Notes: generated by a model from the sequence alone, not told the origin. A stretch of 64,000 nucleotides of DNA from Candidatus Contendibacter sp. (GCA_029624675.1 JARSSP010000044.1:270897-334896), one strand, 5' to 3'. Shown: positions 42,393-55,340, numbered from the stretch's first letter. Translations and numbers: made by a program.

Positions 42393-42467
42393 GTAAGGTA
42401 TTGTTTCCGTGTTTCCCCAAGACTAATTCAATTCATTTAAAAACAAATTATTGTGAGGCTTGATAAC

Positions 42468-42788
42468 ATGATTCCCCAGCCAATCTACGAACTTTTGCCC
42501 TATTTGTACATGCTGGCGGGGTTGATCACGCTATTCGCCTTGGATAATATCCCGGGAAAGTTGTGCGGCGTGATCCTGATCATCGCGGGCGTGATCGTCC
42601 AACAGGTTCGAGCGCGGGCCCGCGGCAAAAAACCGGTTCGCCCGAAAAGTGCCGGGCGTGATCCCAGCTCCGGTCGGCCCGTCGCCAATTCCGGGCGCGA
42701 TCCCCGATCGGGCCGACCCGCCGCCAATACCGGGCGTGAACCCGCCTCCAGAAGATCCTTGCCCGACCGACCTTCCAAGCGGCCATAA
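42468..42788 (+). CDS. Small membrane protein with Arg/Gly repeat tail
   Basis: 106 aa. Residues about 8-45 form two hydrophobic helices with a short turn (LYMLAGLITLFALDNIPG, VILIIAGVIVQQVR). The tail contains two 13-residue repeats (GRDPSSGRPVANS, GRDPRSGRPAANT) and a third degenerate one, giving a strongly basic cytoplasmic end. GAGG precedes ATG 42468, which is better than an in-frame GTG at 42453. No family is recognised; length, promoter and ribosome site argue it is real. Confidence 0.65.
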   Translation: MIPQPIYELLPYLYMLAGLITLFALDNIPGKLCGVILIIAGVIVQQVRARARGKKPVRPKSAGRDPSSGRPVANSGRDPRSGRPAANTGREPASRRSLPDRPSKRP

Positions 42789-42848
42789 AACTATCCACCC
42801 ATCCATGAACGTGCAATCCACCGAACGGTTCGAACGGCGACTGAATCG

Positions 42849-42873
42849 CCCGGCCTCCCCAGGGAGCGCCGGG
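42849..42873 (+). terminator. GC-rich hairpin before the leuA leader
   Basis: CCCGGC (42849-42854) pairs with GCCGGG (42868-42873), and CTCC/GGAG extend the stem inside. Only GTCTTG follows, so it may be a weak terminator of the small membrane protein gene. Confidence 0.45.
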
Positions 42874-42922
42874 GTCTTGCTGTCGCCGTTCATTCCCATG
42901 AACCGTTTCAAGGATTGCTCCC

Positions 42923-44852
<1,930 letters not shown>

Positions 44853-44860
44853 CGCGCGCC

Positions 44861-44904
44861 AAAAAAATGGGGTGGAGCGAACGCCGCTGGGCTCGCCCCA
44901 CCCC
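44861..44904 (-). terminator. Minus-strand intrinsic terminator with no assigned gene
   Basis: On the minus strand, the arms at 44904-44893 and 44880-44869 form a 12-bp stem with one G-U wobble, followed by seven U (44867-44861). On the plus strand the same hairpin has an A-C mismatch and no U run, so it is directional. No protein-coding gene ends here on the minus strand. Confidence 0.6.
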
Positions 44905-45301
44905 CAATCCACGCGCCTCCGTTCGCTGACCCCGTTGTCGCTGCTCAAAAAATCGGTAGCCCCACCGCAAGCCATTCCTGATAACCCAGATGCCTGGTCC
45001 CTGGACCCGCGAACCGCTTGGTCCCAAGCGCTGGTCGAGAGTTGGGCCGGACGCACGATAGTCTAGGCAAAGAACGGGCCATGATTTCATGGCTTCGAAA
45101 AACAGGATTTTTCCTTTTGGTAACTGGTCTTGAGCAGGTTCCGGTCCACAATGACCGCTTGAACCGATTCAACATGAACCGCACTCCATTCCAAAATGAA
45201 CGCAATCCAACAGGCTTGATCGCGCGTCGCCACGGGCACCGGGCTGTTCTATGCTTAAAATGCAGCGCGCTCGCGCCTCTAAAAGCCAGGAGAAGTCTTC
45301 G
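44905..45301. other. Intergenic region between leuA and hypB
   Basis: About 400 bp without a credible gene on either strand. It contains a perfect dyad GCCATGATTTCATGGC at 45078-45093, which could be an operator, and it may encode an untranslated minus-strand transcript ending at the terminator at 44861. The hypB ribosome site (CCAGGAGAAG) lies at its right end. Confidence 0.4.
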
Positions 45302-46201
45302 ATGTGCAATGTCTGTGGTTGTGGTGAGGGAGAAATCCGTATCGAGGAACGTCAATCCCCGGAATATCGGCACGATCATGTCCACCATCAGGGCGATGGC
45401 CATACCCATGCTCACTTGCGCGATCCTGGCGGCACTCATGCTCCCCCTTCCACCTTTGCCCAAGCGCCGCCCGGTTCCGATTCGACCCGACTGCTGCGGC
45501 TTGAACAAGATCTGCTGACCTATAACCAGAGCTTCGCCAACGCCAACCGGCGGCTGTTCGAAACGCGGGGCTTGCTGGCGTTGAATCTGGTGTCCAGCCC
45601 CGGTTCCGGCAAGACCAGCCTGCTGGCGCGGACCCTGGAGGCGCTGCGGGAGGAAATGCCGCTGGCGGTGATCGAGGGCGACCAGCAAACCAGCCGCGAC
45701 GCCGACCGCCTCCGCGCTACGGGCGTACCCGCGATCCAGGTCAACACCGGCAAGGGTTGCCATCTCGATGCCCATATGATCGGCCACGCTTTCGACTCCC
45801 TGGCGTTGCCCGAGGGCGGCGTGCTGTTCATCGAAAATGTCGGCAATCTGGTGTGCCCGGCCGGTTTCGATCTGGGCGAGGCGCATAAAGTGGTCGTGCT
45901 CTCGGTGACCGAGGGCGAGGACAAGCCGCTCAAATATCCGAACATGTTCGCCGCCGCCAATCTCCTCCTGCTCAACAAGATCGACTTGCTGCCGCATCTG
46001 GATTTCGACGTGGAACAATGTCTGGAATACGCCCAGCGCACCAATCCCGATCTCGCCGTCCTGCAACTGTCGGCCCGCACTGGGGCAGGCATGACCGACT
46101 GGCTGGACTGGTTACGGGTCGAACGACGCGCGGCGCTGCGACGGCAAGTCGAACGCCTAGAGGCGCGGTTGGCCGAGGCCCGCGCCCGGCTGGAAGCATG
46201 A
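45302..46201 (+). CDS. hypB: Hydrogenase nickel-incorporation GTPase HypB
   Basis: 299 aa. It begins with the high-affinity metal motif [11 protein letters not shown] and a His-rich segment ([14 protein letters not shown]), then the G domain: Walker [16 protein letters not shown], the [15 protein letters not shown] switch, the Ni/Zn-site [25 protein letters not shown] and [11 protein letters not shown]. It loads nickel into [NiFe] hydrogenase with HypA. ATG 45302 was chosen because MCxxCGC is the family's true N-terminus. hypF and hypC follow; hypA, hypD and hypE are not in the window. Confidence 0.96.
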   Translation: MCNVCGCGEGEIRIEERQSPEYRHDHVHHQGDGHTHAHLRDPGGTHAPPSTFAQAPPGSDSTRLLRLEQDLLTYNQSFANANRRLFETRGLLALNLVSSPGSGKTSLLARTLEALREEMPLAVIEGDQQTSRDADRLRATGVPAIQVNTGKGCHLDAHMIGHAFDSLALPEGGVLFIENVGNLVCPAGFDLGEAHKVVVLSVTEGEDKPLKYPNMFAAANLLLLNKIDLLPHLDFDVEQCLEYAQRTNPDLAVLQLSARTGAGMTDWLDWLRVERRAALRRQVERLEARLAEARARLEA

Positions 46202-46220
46202 GCGACTGAACGGAATCGCA

Positions 46221-48554
<2,334 letters not shown>

Positions 48555-48584
48555 AACCACCTCTCCGACCCGAGATTTCCAACC

Positions 48585-48833
48585 ATGTGTCTAGCCATTC
48601 CCGTGCAAGTCGTCGAAACGCCGGATGCCGAAACCGCCGTGGTGGAGTTGGACGGTATCCGCAAGTCCATCTCCACCGCCCTGCTGGACGAAGTAACGGT
48701 GGGTGATTACGTCATCGTCCATGTCGGCTACGCGCTCGAACGCTTGAACGTGACTGAAGCCGAGGCCACCTTGCGCCTGTTCGCCGAACTGGCGGCCAGC
48801 GCGGCCGAGACATCGGTCTCATCAATCAATTAA
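48585..48833 (+). CDS. hypC: Hydrogenase maturation chaperone HypC
   Basis: 82 aa. The N-terminus MCLAIPVQVVE carries the essential Cys2, and GIRKSISTALLDEVTVGDYV followed by VHVGYALERL are the family core. It chaperones the iron-ligand assembly with HypD and keeps the hydrogenase large subunit open. The start is fixed by Cys2. It is separated by 30 bp from hypF and is followed by a dehydrogenase gene instead of hypD/hypE. Confidence 0.96.
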   Translation: MCLAIPVQVVETPDAETAVVELDGIRKSISTALLDEVTVGDYVIVHVGYALERLNVTEAEATLRLFAELAASAAETSVSSIN

Positions 48834-48861
48834 ACCGTTTTGAATCTAAGGAGTTGATTTC

Positions 48862-49881
48862 ATGAAAGCCGTCATCCTCGATCAACTCGGTGGTCCCGAG
48901 CAGTTACGCATCGGCGATATCGCCACCCCGGAACCAGGTCCGGGTCAGGTCCGGGTGCGCCTTCATGCCTCGGCGCTCAACCGCCGTGATGTCTGGATCA
49001 CGCTCGGCCAGTATCCAGCCATCCGGCTACCCTGCACCACCGGTTCGGATGGCGCCGGAGTGGTGGACAAGCTGGGCCCCGAAGTTCCGGCGGACTGCCT
49101 GGGGCGGGAGGTGGTGATTTATCCCGCCTACGACTGGGGCCCGGACCCGCGCTTTCCCGGTCCCACTTTTCGGGTGTTGGGGATGCCGGACCCCGGCACT
49201 TTCGCCGAATACATTTGCGTTCCCGTCGGCCATATGTTTCCCAAGCCGGCGTTCCTGAGCTGGGAACAAGCCGCAGCCATCCCGCTGGCTGGTCTGACCT
49301 CCTGGCGGGCGCTGATGACGCAAGGGGTAGCTCGGACTGGGGAAACCGTGCTGGTGACCGGCATCGGCGGCGGCGTGGCGACCTTCGCCTTGAAATGGGC
49401 GGTGGCGTTGGGAGCGCGGGTGTTCGTAACCAGCGGCGACGAAGCCAAGCTGGAACAGGCCCGGCAAATGGGGGCGACGGACGGCGTCAACTATCGGGCG
49501 GGCGACTGGGACAAGCAACTAGCCAAAATGAGCGGTGGCGTGGATGTAGTCATCGACGGCACTGGCGGTCCAGCCTTCAAGGGCTGCTTCTCGGTGCTCA
49601 AGCCGGCCGGCCGGTTGGTGATCTACGGAGCGACCGCCGGCAACCCGCCCACGGGCTTGGAAATGGCCAAGTTGTTCTTCCGACAAGCACATATCATCGG
49701 TTCCACCATGGGCTCGCCGGATGAATTCGCGGCCATGCTGCGCTTTGTCGAAGCTCATCGGATCGAGCCCGCGCTGGATCGAGTATTCGCGCTCGATGAA
49801 GCGGTCGTTGCCCATCAGCGACTGCTGGCGGCCGAACAACTGGGCAAGATCGTGCTGCGACATGGTGGCGAAACCGCCTAA
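48862..49881 (+). CDS. Medium-chain dehydrogenase/reductase (quinone-oxidoreductase-like)
   Basis: 339 aa. The GroES-like N-terminal half has RLHASALNRRDVWITLGQYP and the GSDGAGVVDKLG motif. The Rossmann half has TVLVTGIGGGVATFALKWAV. The four structural-zinc cysteines of classical ADH are missing, which favours the NADPH quinone reductase/enoyl reductase side of the MDR family. It follows hypC by 28 bp with its own AAGGAG site, so it may be cotranscribed with hyp, but no functional link is known. Confidence 0.87.
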   Translation: MKAVILDQLGGPEQLRIGDIATPEPGPGQVRVRLHASALNRRDVWITLGQYPAIRLPCTTGSDGAGVVDKLGPEVPADCLGREVVIYPAYDWGPDPRFPGPTFRVLGMPDPGTFAEYICVPVGHMFPKPAFLSWEQAAAIPLAGLTSWRALMTQGVARTGETVLVTGIGGGVATFALKWAVALGARVFVTSGDEAKLEQARQMGATDGVNYRAGDWDKQLAKMSGGVDVVIDGTGGPAFKGCFSVLKPAGRLVIYGATAGNPPTGLEMAKLFFRQAHIIGSTMGSPDEFAAMLRFVEAHRIEPALDRVFALDEAVVAHQRLLAAEQLGKIVLRHGGETA

Positions 49882-49988
49882 AAGTTGGCTGTCGCAGTTT
49901 TTCATCCTGGTTTTTGTGGCTTGAAACGCTGCTTAACAACTTGCTCGCATAACCTATTGCCCACCTTATGAGAAAATTTTTAAATTGC

Positions 49989-50020
49989 TTGACGCAGTGC
50001 AATATGGTCTTTATACTGCA
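49989..50020 (+). promoter_or_regulatory. Sigma-70 promoter and overlapping dyad for sRNA 1
   Basis: TTGACG (49989-49994) and TATACT (50012-50017) are spaced 17 bp apart. An inverted repeat TGCAaTAT-N7-ATAcTGCA (49998-50020) overlaps the spacer and -10, a position typical of a repressor operator. Promoter 2 lacks this dyad. Confidence 0.7.
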
Positions 50021-50023
50021 ATG

Positions 50024-50136
50024 CAGCATTCATCTTGAATGCTATTCGATTCACCTGTCCTCATGGGTGGATGCGGATTGAATTATCCTCCTTTGGTGGT
50101 TCCTTGCCGAGGCAACTAGTTTGCCTCGGCTTTTTT
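50024..50136 (+). ncRNA. Candidate small RNA 1 of a tandem pair
   Basis: A predicted transcript of about 113 nt starts some 7 nt after the promoter at 49989 and ends in an intrinsic terminator. It has no credible ORF with a ribosome site. It contains TCCTCCTTTGGTGGTT at about 50086-50101, whose 12-nt core CCTTTGGTGGTT recurs exactly in the next unit at the same position relative to the terminator. The CCTCC part could pair with Shine-Dalgarno sequences, suggesting a trans-acting, Hfq-type regulator. I recognise no named family. Confidence 0.65.
50106..50136 (+). terminator. Intrinsic terminator of sRNA 1
   Basis: GCCGAGGCAA (50106-50115) pairs perfectly with TTGCCTCGGC (50121-50130) over a 5-nt loop, followed by six T (50131-50136). 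Confidence 0.9.
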
Positions 50137-50156
50137 GTTGCGCTGCAAAAAATTAC

Positions 50157-50186
50157 TTGACGCACCGCAACAAAACCGCTTACCTT
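50157..50186 (+). promoter_or_regulatory. Predicted sigma-70 promoter of sRNA 2
   Basis: TTGACG at 50157-50162 and TTACCT/TACCTT at about 50180-50186, spacing 17-18 bp. It begins TTGACGCA like promoter 1, supporting duplication of the whole unit. Confidence 0.6.
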
Positions 50187-50191
50187 ATGCG

Positions 50192-50271
50192 CTAGACATC
50201 GTTCGGATGTTGTTCTTCTCCAACCTTCCTTTGGTGGTTATTGGCCGGGATCTCGCATCCCGGCTTTTTTT
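50192..50271 (+). ncRNA. Candidate small RNA 2 of a tandem pair
   Basis: A predicted transcript of about 80 nt from the promoter at 50157 to its terminator. It shares CCTTTGGTGGTT (50228-50239) exactly with sRNA 1, just upstream of the terminator stem, while the 5' part and the stem sequences differ. That pattern, a conserved single-stranded core with variable flanks, is what paralogous regulatory RNAs show. No ORF or ribosome site is seen. msrQ starts 98 bp downstream. Confidence 0.65.
50244..50271 (+). terminator. Intrinsic terminator of sRNA 2
   Basis: GCCGGGAT (50244-50251) pairs with ATCCCGGC (50257-50264) over a 5-nt loop, followed by seven T (50265-50271). Confidence 0.9.
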
Positions 50272-50368
50272 ATGTTGCGGGATGGGATTAGCGCCGGGAA
50301 CTTTCTGGATATGAAGGTTCCGATACCAGACAAATCGTTCCTCCATCCGCATCTCTCGCCTCATACCG

Positions 50369-51007
50369 ATGACACCCCCACCGCGCCGTTCGATTCCATT
50401 ACTGGGTAAACCACTATTGTTCGCCGTTAGCCTGCTGCCGTTGGCCTGGATGGTCTGGCTGGGCTGGCAAAATCAGCTAGGCGCCAACCCGGTCGAAACC
50501 CTCAGCCACCATACCGGCGACTGGAGCCTGCGTTTCCTGCTGCTAACCCTGGCGGTGACGCCGCTACGGCGGCTGACCGGCTGGAACGGGCTGCAACGAT
50601 TTCGGCGGATGCTGGGCCTGTTCGCGTTTTTTTACGTCTGCCTGCACTTTGGCGTGTACCTGGTGTTCGACCAGTTTTTCGATTGGGGGGCCATCGTGGC
50701 GGATATCGCCAAGCGGCCCTACATCACGGTGGGATTCACCGGCTGGCTGCTGTTGATCCCGCTGGCGGTTACTTCCACCCACGGGATGATCAAGCGACTG
50801 GGACGCAACTGGCAGCGGCTGCACCGGCTGGTTTACCTGATCGGCGTGCTTGGCGTGCTGCACTATCTATGGCTGATCAAGGCCGACATCACCGAACCAC
50901 TGATCCATGGGGGGGTGCTGGCGGCGTTGCTGGGCTATCGGTTGTGGTGGTGGCAAACCCATTCGACTCCGATCCGTCGCGCCGCGTTGCCGGTTAAAAC
51001 GGTCTGA
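50369..51007 (+). CDS. msrQ: MsrQ-type haem-binding membrane subunit (YedZ)
   Basis: 212 aa with about six membrane helices. Motifs include SHHTGDWSLRFLLLTLAVTPLR, RRMLGLFAFFYVCLHFGVYL and LHRLVYLIGVLGVLHYLW, with the haem-ligand His of the ferric-reductase-like family. MsrQ feeds quinol electrons to the periplasmic methionine-sulfoxide reductase MsrP. The usual upstream msrP is absent: two sRNA units and an MDR gene lie there instead. It is convergent with parC, 39 bp away. Confidence 0.92.
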   Translation: MTPPPRRSIPLLGKPLLFAVSLLPLAWMVWLGWQNQLGANPVETLSHHTGDWSLRFLLLTLAVTPLRRLTGWNGLQRFRRMLGLFAFFYVCLHFGVYLVFDQFFDWGAIVADIAKRPYITVGFTGWLLLIPLAVTSTHGMIKRLGRNWQRLHRLVYLIGVLGVLHYLWLIKADITEPLIHGGVLAALLGYRLWWWQTHSTPIRRAALPVKTV

Positions 51008-51046
51008 AGGTCACGTAAGGCGAGAAGCCACTGAATTTTAAGAAGC

Positions 51047-53278
51047 TCACTCTGTCACGGCGACTCGCTCCACCCGCTGAAAGCCACGCGGCAACGGTTT
51101 GCCCCGACGGCCCCGCTCCCCAGCGTAATTTTCCAAATCGGCGGGCTTGAGTTTCAAATCCCGCTTGCCGGCGGTCAGCACGAGGCCCCGTCCCGGCGGG
51201 GCGAGGGTCAGGATCGTCAACCGCTCCTCGCTCGGCGCATCGAGAATCTTGTTGCCCTTGCCCTTGGGCAGGTGTGGCAACTCCTTGACGGGGAACAACA
51301 ATAATCGACCACCGCTGCCCACCGCCACCAGTCGGTCGGTTTCCACTCCCGTAACCGGCAGAGGCGGCAGGATGCGCGCGCCGTCCGGCACGGTCAGCAC
51401 CAGTTTACCGGCCTTGTTGCGACTCGTCAGATCGTCGAACGCACAGAGAAAACCGTAGCCGGCGTCGGTCGCCAACAGGTAAAGGTCCTCGGCGTTGCCC
51501 AACAGGACGCTGACGAAATTGGCCCCGTCCGGCGGACTGAGCTTGCCGCTCAACGGTTCGCCGTAACCGCGCGCCGAGGCCAGTCCCATCACCGGCAAGG
51601 TGTAAGTCCGGCCGGTGCTGTCCAAGAAAACCGCCGACTGATTGCTGCGGCCCTGCGCCTGGGCCAGGAAACCATCGCCGGATTTGTAGTTCAGCGCCTC
51701 GGCGTCGACCTCGCGTCCCTTGGCCGCCCGCACCCACCCTTTTTGCGACAGCACCACCACCATCGGTTCGCTTGGGGTCAGGCTGGTCTCGTCCAACGCC
51801 TGCGCCGGACGCCGTTCCACCAGCGGGCAGCGCCGGGGATCGGCGTAGCGTTTGGCGTCGTCCTGAATCTCCTTGCGAATCAGCGTGTTCAACCGCTTTT
51901 CGGAGCCGAGCAGCAGTTGCAATTGCTCTTGCTCCTTGCGCAGTTCGCCCTGCTCACCCCGCAGTTTCATTTCCTCCAGGCGGGCCAGATGACGCAGTTT
52001 GGTTTCCAGGATGGCCTCGGCCTGCGCGTCGGACAGTTGGAAGCGCGCCATCAACACCGGCTTGGGCTTGTCTTCAACGCGCAGGATGCGAATCACTTCG
52101 TCCAGATTGAGATAGGCGATCAGCAAGCCATCGAGAATGTGCAATCGCTGCTCGACCTGATTGAGTCGATGTTCCAGTCGGCGCCGCACCGTGATAACGC
52201 GATAGCGCAGCCACTCTTCCAGAATCTGTTTGAGGTTTTTGACCCGCGGCCGACCGTCCAGCCCGATCATGTTCAGGTTGACCCGGTAGTTCTTTTCCAG
52301 GTCGGTGGTGGCGAACAAATGATCCATCAACAAATCCACGTCCACCCGGTTGGAGCGCAGCGCCAGCACCAGCCGGGTCGGATTCTCATGATCGGATTCG
52401 TCGCGCAAATCCTCGACCATCGGCAGCTTTTTGTCCCGCATCTGGGCGGCGATCTGCTCCATGATCCGCGCCCCGGACGTCTGATGCGGCAGAGCGGTGA
52501 TGATCACGTCGCCATTCTCCCGCTCGAACCGGGCACGCATCCGCACCGCGCCGTTGCCGGTCTGGTAGAGCTTGCGCAGTTCCTCACGGGGGGTGACGAT
52601 TTCCGCGCCACCGGGAAAATCCGGCGCGGGCACCAGTTCGTACAAAGCTTCCACGCCGCAGTCGGGATGGTCCAGCAGGTAAATGCAAGCGGCGGCGACT
52701 TCGCCCAGATTGTGCGGCGGGATGTCGGTGGCCATGCCGACGGCGATGCCGGTCGCGCCGTTCAGCAGCACGTTGGGCAAACGGGCCGGCAACAACACCG
52801 GTTCGTCCAGCGTGCCATCGAAGTTGGGGGTCCAATCGACCGTGCCCTGGCCCAGTTCGGCCAGCAGCACTTGCGCGAAGGGCGACAGTCGCGCCTCGGT
52901 GTAGCGCATGGCCGCGAAGGATTTGGGATCGTCGGGCGAACCCCAGTTGCCCTGCCCGTCCACCAGCGGATAGCGGTAGGAAAACGGCTGGGCCATCAAC
53001 ACCATGGCTTCGTAGCAGGCCAGGTCGCCGTGGGGGTGGTATTTGCCCAAGACATCGCCCACGGTGCGGGCGGATTTCTTGTGCTTGGCGCCAGCGTTCA
53101 GGCCGAGTTCGGACATGGCGTAGACGATGCGCCGCTGCACCGGTTTCAACCCGTCGCCGATGTGCGGCAAGGCGCGGTCGAGAATGACGTACATGGAATA
53201 ATCCAGGTACGCTTTTTCGGTGAAGACTTTGAGCGGGACACGCTCAGCGCCGTCGGCGGTAAAAGTCAATTCGGTCAT
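51047..53278 (-). CDS. parC: DNA topoisomerase IV subunit A
   Basis: 743 aa, ParC length. It has [21 protein letters not shown], the quinolone-region [19 protein letters not shown], the active-site tyrosine in [14 protein letters not shown], and C-terminal beta-pinwheel blades ([34 protein letters not shown]). With ParE it decatenates daughter chromosomes. The about 740-aa length and blade pattern favour ParC over GyrA. parE is not in the window. Confidence 0.96.
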   Translation of the reverse strand: MTELTFTADGAERVPLKVFTEKAYLDYSMYVILDRALPHIGDGLKPVQRRIVYAMSELGLNAGAKHKKSARTVGDVLGKYHPHGDLACYEAMVLMAQPFSYRYPLVDGQGNWGSPDDPKSFAAMRYTEARLSPFAQVLLAELGQGTVDWTPNFDGTLDEPVLLPARLPNVLLNGATGIAVGMATDIPPHNLGEVAAACIYLLDHPDCGVEALYELVPAPDFPGGAEIVTPREELRKLYQTGNGAVRMRARFERENGDVIITALPHQTSGARIMEQIAAQMRDKKLPMVEDLRDESDHENPTRLVLALRSNRVDVDLLMDHLFATTDLEKNYRVNLNMIGLDGRPRVKNLKQILEEWLRYRVITVRRRLEHRLNQVEQRLHILDGLLIAYLNLDEVIRILRVEDKPKPVLMARFQLSDAQAEAILETKLRHLARLEEMKLRGEQGELRKEQEQLQLLLGSEKRLNTLIRKEIQDDAKRYADPRRCPLVERRPAQALDETSLTPSEPMVVVLSQKGWVRAAKGREVDAEALNYKSGDGFLAQAQGRSNQSAVFLDSTGRTYTLPVMGLASARGYGEPLSGKLSPPDGANFVSVLLGNAEDLYLLATDAGYGFLCAFDDLTSRNKAGKLVLTVPDGARILPPLPVTGVETDRLVAVGSGGRLLLFPVKELPHLPKGKGNKILDAPSEERLTILTLAPPGRGLVLTAGKRDLKLKPADLENYAGERGRRGKPLPRGFQRVERVAVTE

Positions 53279-53291
53279 TCAGAAAGGTCGC

Positions 53292-53882
53292 TTAGGGACT
53301 GGGGAAAAGCTCGGCCAAATCGATCGCGGCATCGGGACAGAGAATTGGCGCGATTTGGCCGGCGCGGCGGCAATCTCGTTGCTGATAGATGCCGTTGATC
53401 GGTTCGCGATAGATTTCCAGTTGTCGATTTTGAATATCCAGCAACCAGACTTCCGGGATGCCGTTTTTTGCGTACAGGGGAATTTTGACATCGCGATCAT
53501 AACGGAGGGTGCTGTCGGAAACCTCGATAAGGAGCAGTACATCTTCTGGATGAGGGTTCGATTGCTCGTAATCATCCGCTCGCCAGCGCAGGATGGCAAG
53601 GTCGGGTTGGGGCTCCGCATAGCCGCTCAGCACGACGGGATTCTGCGCCGCGATAATCGCTTTGTCGCCGACCACTTTTGAAAACAACCGAATGAATCGG
53701 TTGACATTACCGCCATGAGAACTACCAATCGGCGCCATTTCAACGATCTCCCCATCGATCAATTCCACCCGCGAGTCTTCATGCAATAAGCCGACTTCAC
53801 CCATGCGGTGGTATTCCGCCACGGTCCAGCGGTGGCGCGGTTGGGCGTTCAGCAATTCCCGTTCTGTTATCGACGTTGACAT
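53292..53882 (-). CDS. Uma2-family (DUF820) putative endonuclease, copy A
   Basis: 196 aa. RHRWTVAEYHRMGEVGLLHE, VELIDGEIVEMAPIGSSHGG, the acidic YAEPQPDLAILRWR and DVLLLIEVSDSTLRYDRD give the Uma2/PD-(D/E)xK pattern, followed by GIPEVWLLDIQNRQLEIYRE. It is a close paralog of the protein encoded at 56579-57169, with the same length, strand and most motif residues. It lies 13 bp upstream of parC, so it may share the transcript. Function unproven. Confidence 0.88.
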   Translation of the reverse strand: MSTSITERELLNAQPRHRWTVAEYHRMGEVGLLHEDSRVELIDGEIVEMAPIGSSHGGNVNRFIRLFSKVVGDKAIIAAQNPVVLSGYAEPQPDLAILRWRADDYEQSNPHPEDVLLLIEVSDSTLRYDRDVKIPLYAKNGIPEVWLLDIQNRQLEIYREPINGIYQQRDCRRAGQIAPILCPDAAIDLAELFPSP

Positions 53883-54011
53883 GGTATGTCCTCTCGCCCG
53901 AAGGGTTTTAATGCAAAGTAACTATTCTCCAACAAAATTCAGCAGCTTTTGCACCAGCGATTTGAGCAGCGAATGATCGGTAAGCTCTTTTTTGATCTCG
54001 ATGCCAAGCAA

Positions 54012-55340
54012 TCACGCAGCAAGGATTTCTAGGTCTTCATCAAGGTAACTACGATCTATACGCTTGTGATTGACCAGCAGAGTGGTGACAGTGCGCTCGG
54101 AAACCCTGAAGTAATGCGCTGCATCTTCTCTCGCATCAGTTGAATAATCGCCATCCAGCTGCTCTTCCAACGCTTCGAACGGGCACAACAACTCAGCGGC
54201 AAATGCCCGCTGAAACTTTTGCCGATAGGTATAAGCCCGTGTTGCAGGTAGTAACCGTTCGTTTAGACAGCCGGTGGTCAGCCTGTCACCTAGCAGACGT
54301 GCCAATTCGAAACGCCGTCCCGTTTCCCATTTCGACCGTAGTACAATGCGGCCAGCCTTGCCGGATTCGTCGTCCAAGCTGAAGGCGAAGGCATGATCAG
54401 CCGTTGGAGACGCTGCTAGCACCTGCACCGAAACACCCGAAATATCTGCAAGACGCTGATCTGGGAGCGGTCCCGATTGAAGGCCACAAGTAACTCGCAG
54501 TGCACGGGCGGTCTCGTATCCATGTCGCCAAGCAGGAACCTGATCGCGTGGAGATAGTTCGGTTTCCGAGAGCAAGGGGATGTCTCCGGGCCGCGTCTCC
54601 ATTCCGATAGTGGCCGCCAATGCGATAAAATCACTCATTTGTGGGATTGATCTTCCACCAGGTTGATGATCGGCAGCCAGCTCCTGGATCGCATCCCAAC
54701 CGAACCCCTCGGCGTCGGCAAATAGGCGTTCGATTTCTTCCGCAGGGGCTTCATCAGGGTCATAACCAAGGAGCGCCTCTAACTTCCGGTAATTAGCCAT
54801 CTTTAAGTCGGTGCGTTCCGCCTGCAACTCGTCCCAGATTCGGTCAAAGTTGGTCAAAGGTATCGTCTTTGCCCGTAGTTGCCCCTGAATTTGTTCCATG
54901 AATCGGTCTACAACCGCAACGAATTGCCTTGTTGGCAAGATAATCGCTTGATCCGCAGTAAAGCGAAAGGGAGCGAAACCCTCGGGATGGGTCGGTTTCG
55001 CAATTAGGACGGTGCGTTCGCGATCAGAGAAGATACTGATATTTGGCCACAAATATCCCGCCCCAATGGTAGCGAGGCTATGCGCGAAGCTCCAATCGTG
55101 GCTTATTTGTTTAGGCTTGGGTTCTTCGGTCAGGCGCCACCAATTCCAGGCCAACCATTCTGCCAAGTGATAGCCGGATACCAAGGGGCCGCGTCGTGCA
55201 CTGTCTATGAATCCGTCTATCCCTTCCGTCAAAAACCAGGTCCCTTGACGGATCGTGAGTAGCCCGAAACAAGCGCATTCTTCGACCGCACCTTCATCCA
55301 GCCGCTCCCAACTGACAGCAATATCCAGCGCTTCTTTCAT
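54012..55340 (-). CDS. Degenerate IrrE/ImmA-like protein
   Basis: 442 aa. The C-terminal about 110 residues follow the ImmA/IrrE layout: WETGRRFELARLLGDRL where active members have RF-x-x-AHELGH, then YRQKFQRAFAAELLCPFEAL and REDAAHYFRVSERTVTTLLVN. Both zinc-binding His are replaced (AR..LGD), so peptidase activity is unlikely. The N-terminal part (WLAWNWWRLTEEP, IGAGYLWPNISIFSD) is an uncharacterised domain. ATG 55340 has GGAGG five bases upstream and overlaps the preceding gene's TGA as ATGA, so the pair is coupled. The region has lower GC than parC. Confidence 0.72.
   Translation of the reverse strand: MKEALDIAVSWERLDEGAVEECACFGLLTIRQGTWFLTEGIDGFIDSARRGPLVSGYHLAEWLAWNWWRLTEEPKPKQISHDWSFAHSLATIGAGYLWPNISIFSDRERTVLIAKPTHPEGFAPFRFTADQAIILPTRQFVAVVDRFMEQIQGQLRAKTIPLTNFDRIWDELQAERTDLKMANYRKLEALLGYDPDEAPAEEIERLFADAEGFGWDAIQELAADHQPGGRSIPQMSDFIALAATIGMETRPGDIPLLSETELSPRDQVPAWRHGYETARALRVTCGLQSGPLPDQRLADISGVSVQVLAASPTADHAFAFSLDDESGKAGRIVLRSKWETGRRFELARLLGDRLTTGCLNERLLPATRAYTYRQKFQRAFAAELLCPFEALEEQLDGDYSTDAREDAAHYFRVSERTVTTLLVNHKRIDRSYLDEDLEILAA

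Noticed and set aside
50380..50400. GTTCGATTCC resembling a tRNA T-arm
   Set aside because: It is the start of msrQ (codons for RRSIPLLG); no cloverleaf can be formed around it.
51743..53398. 551-codon open frame on the plus strand opposite parC
   Set aside because: Antisense shadow of parC with His/Gln/Arg-rich translation and no motif.
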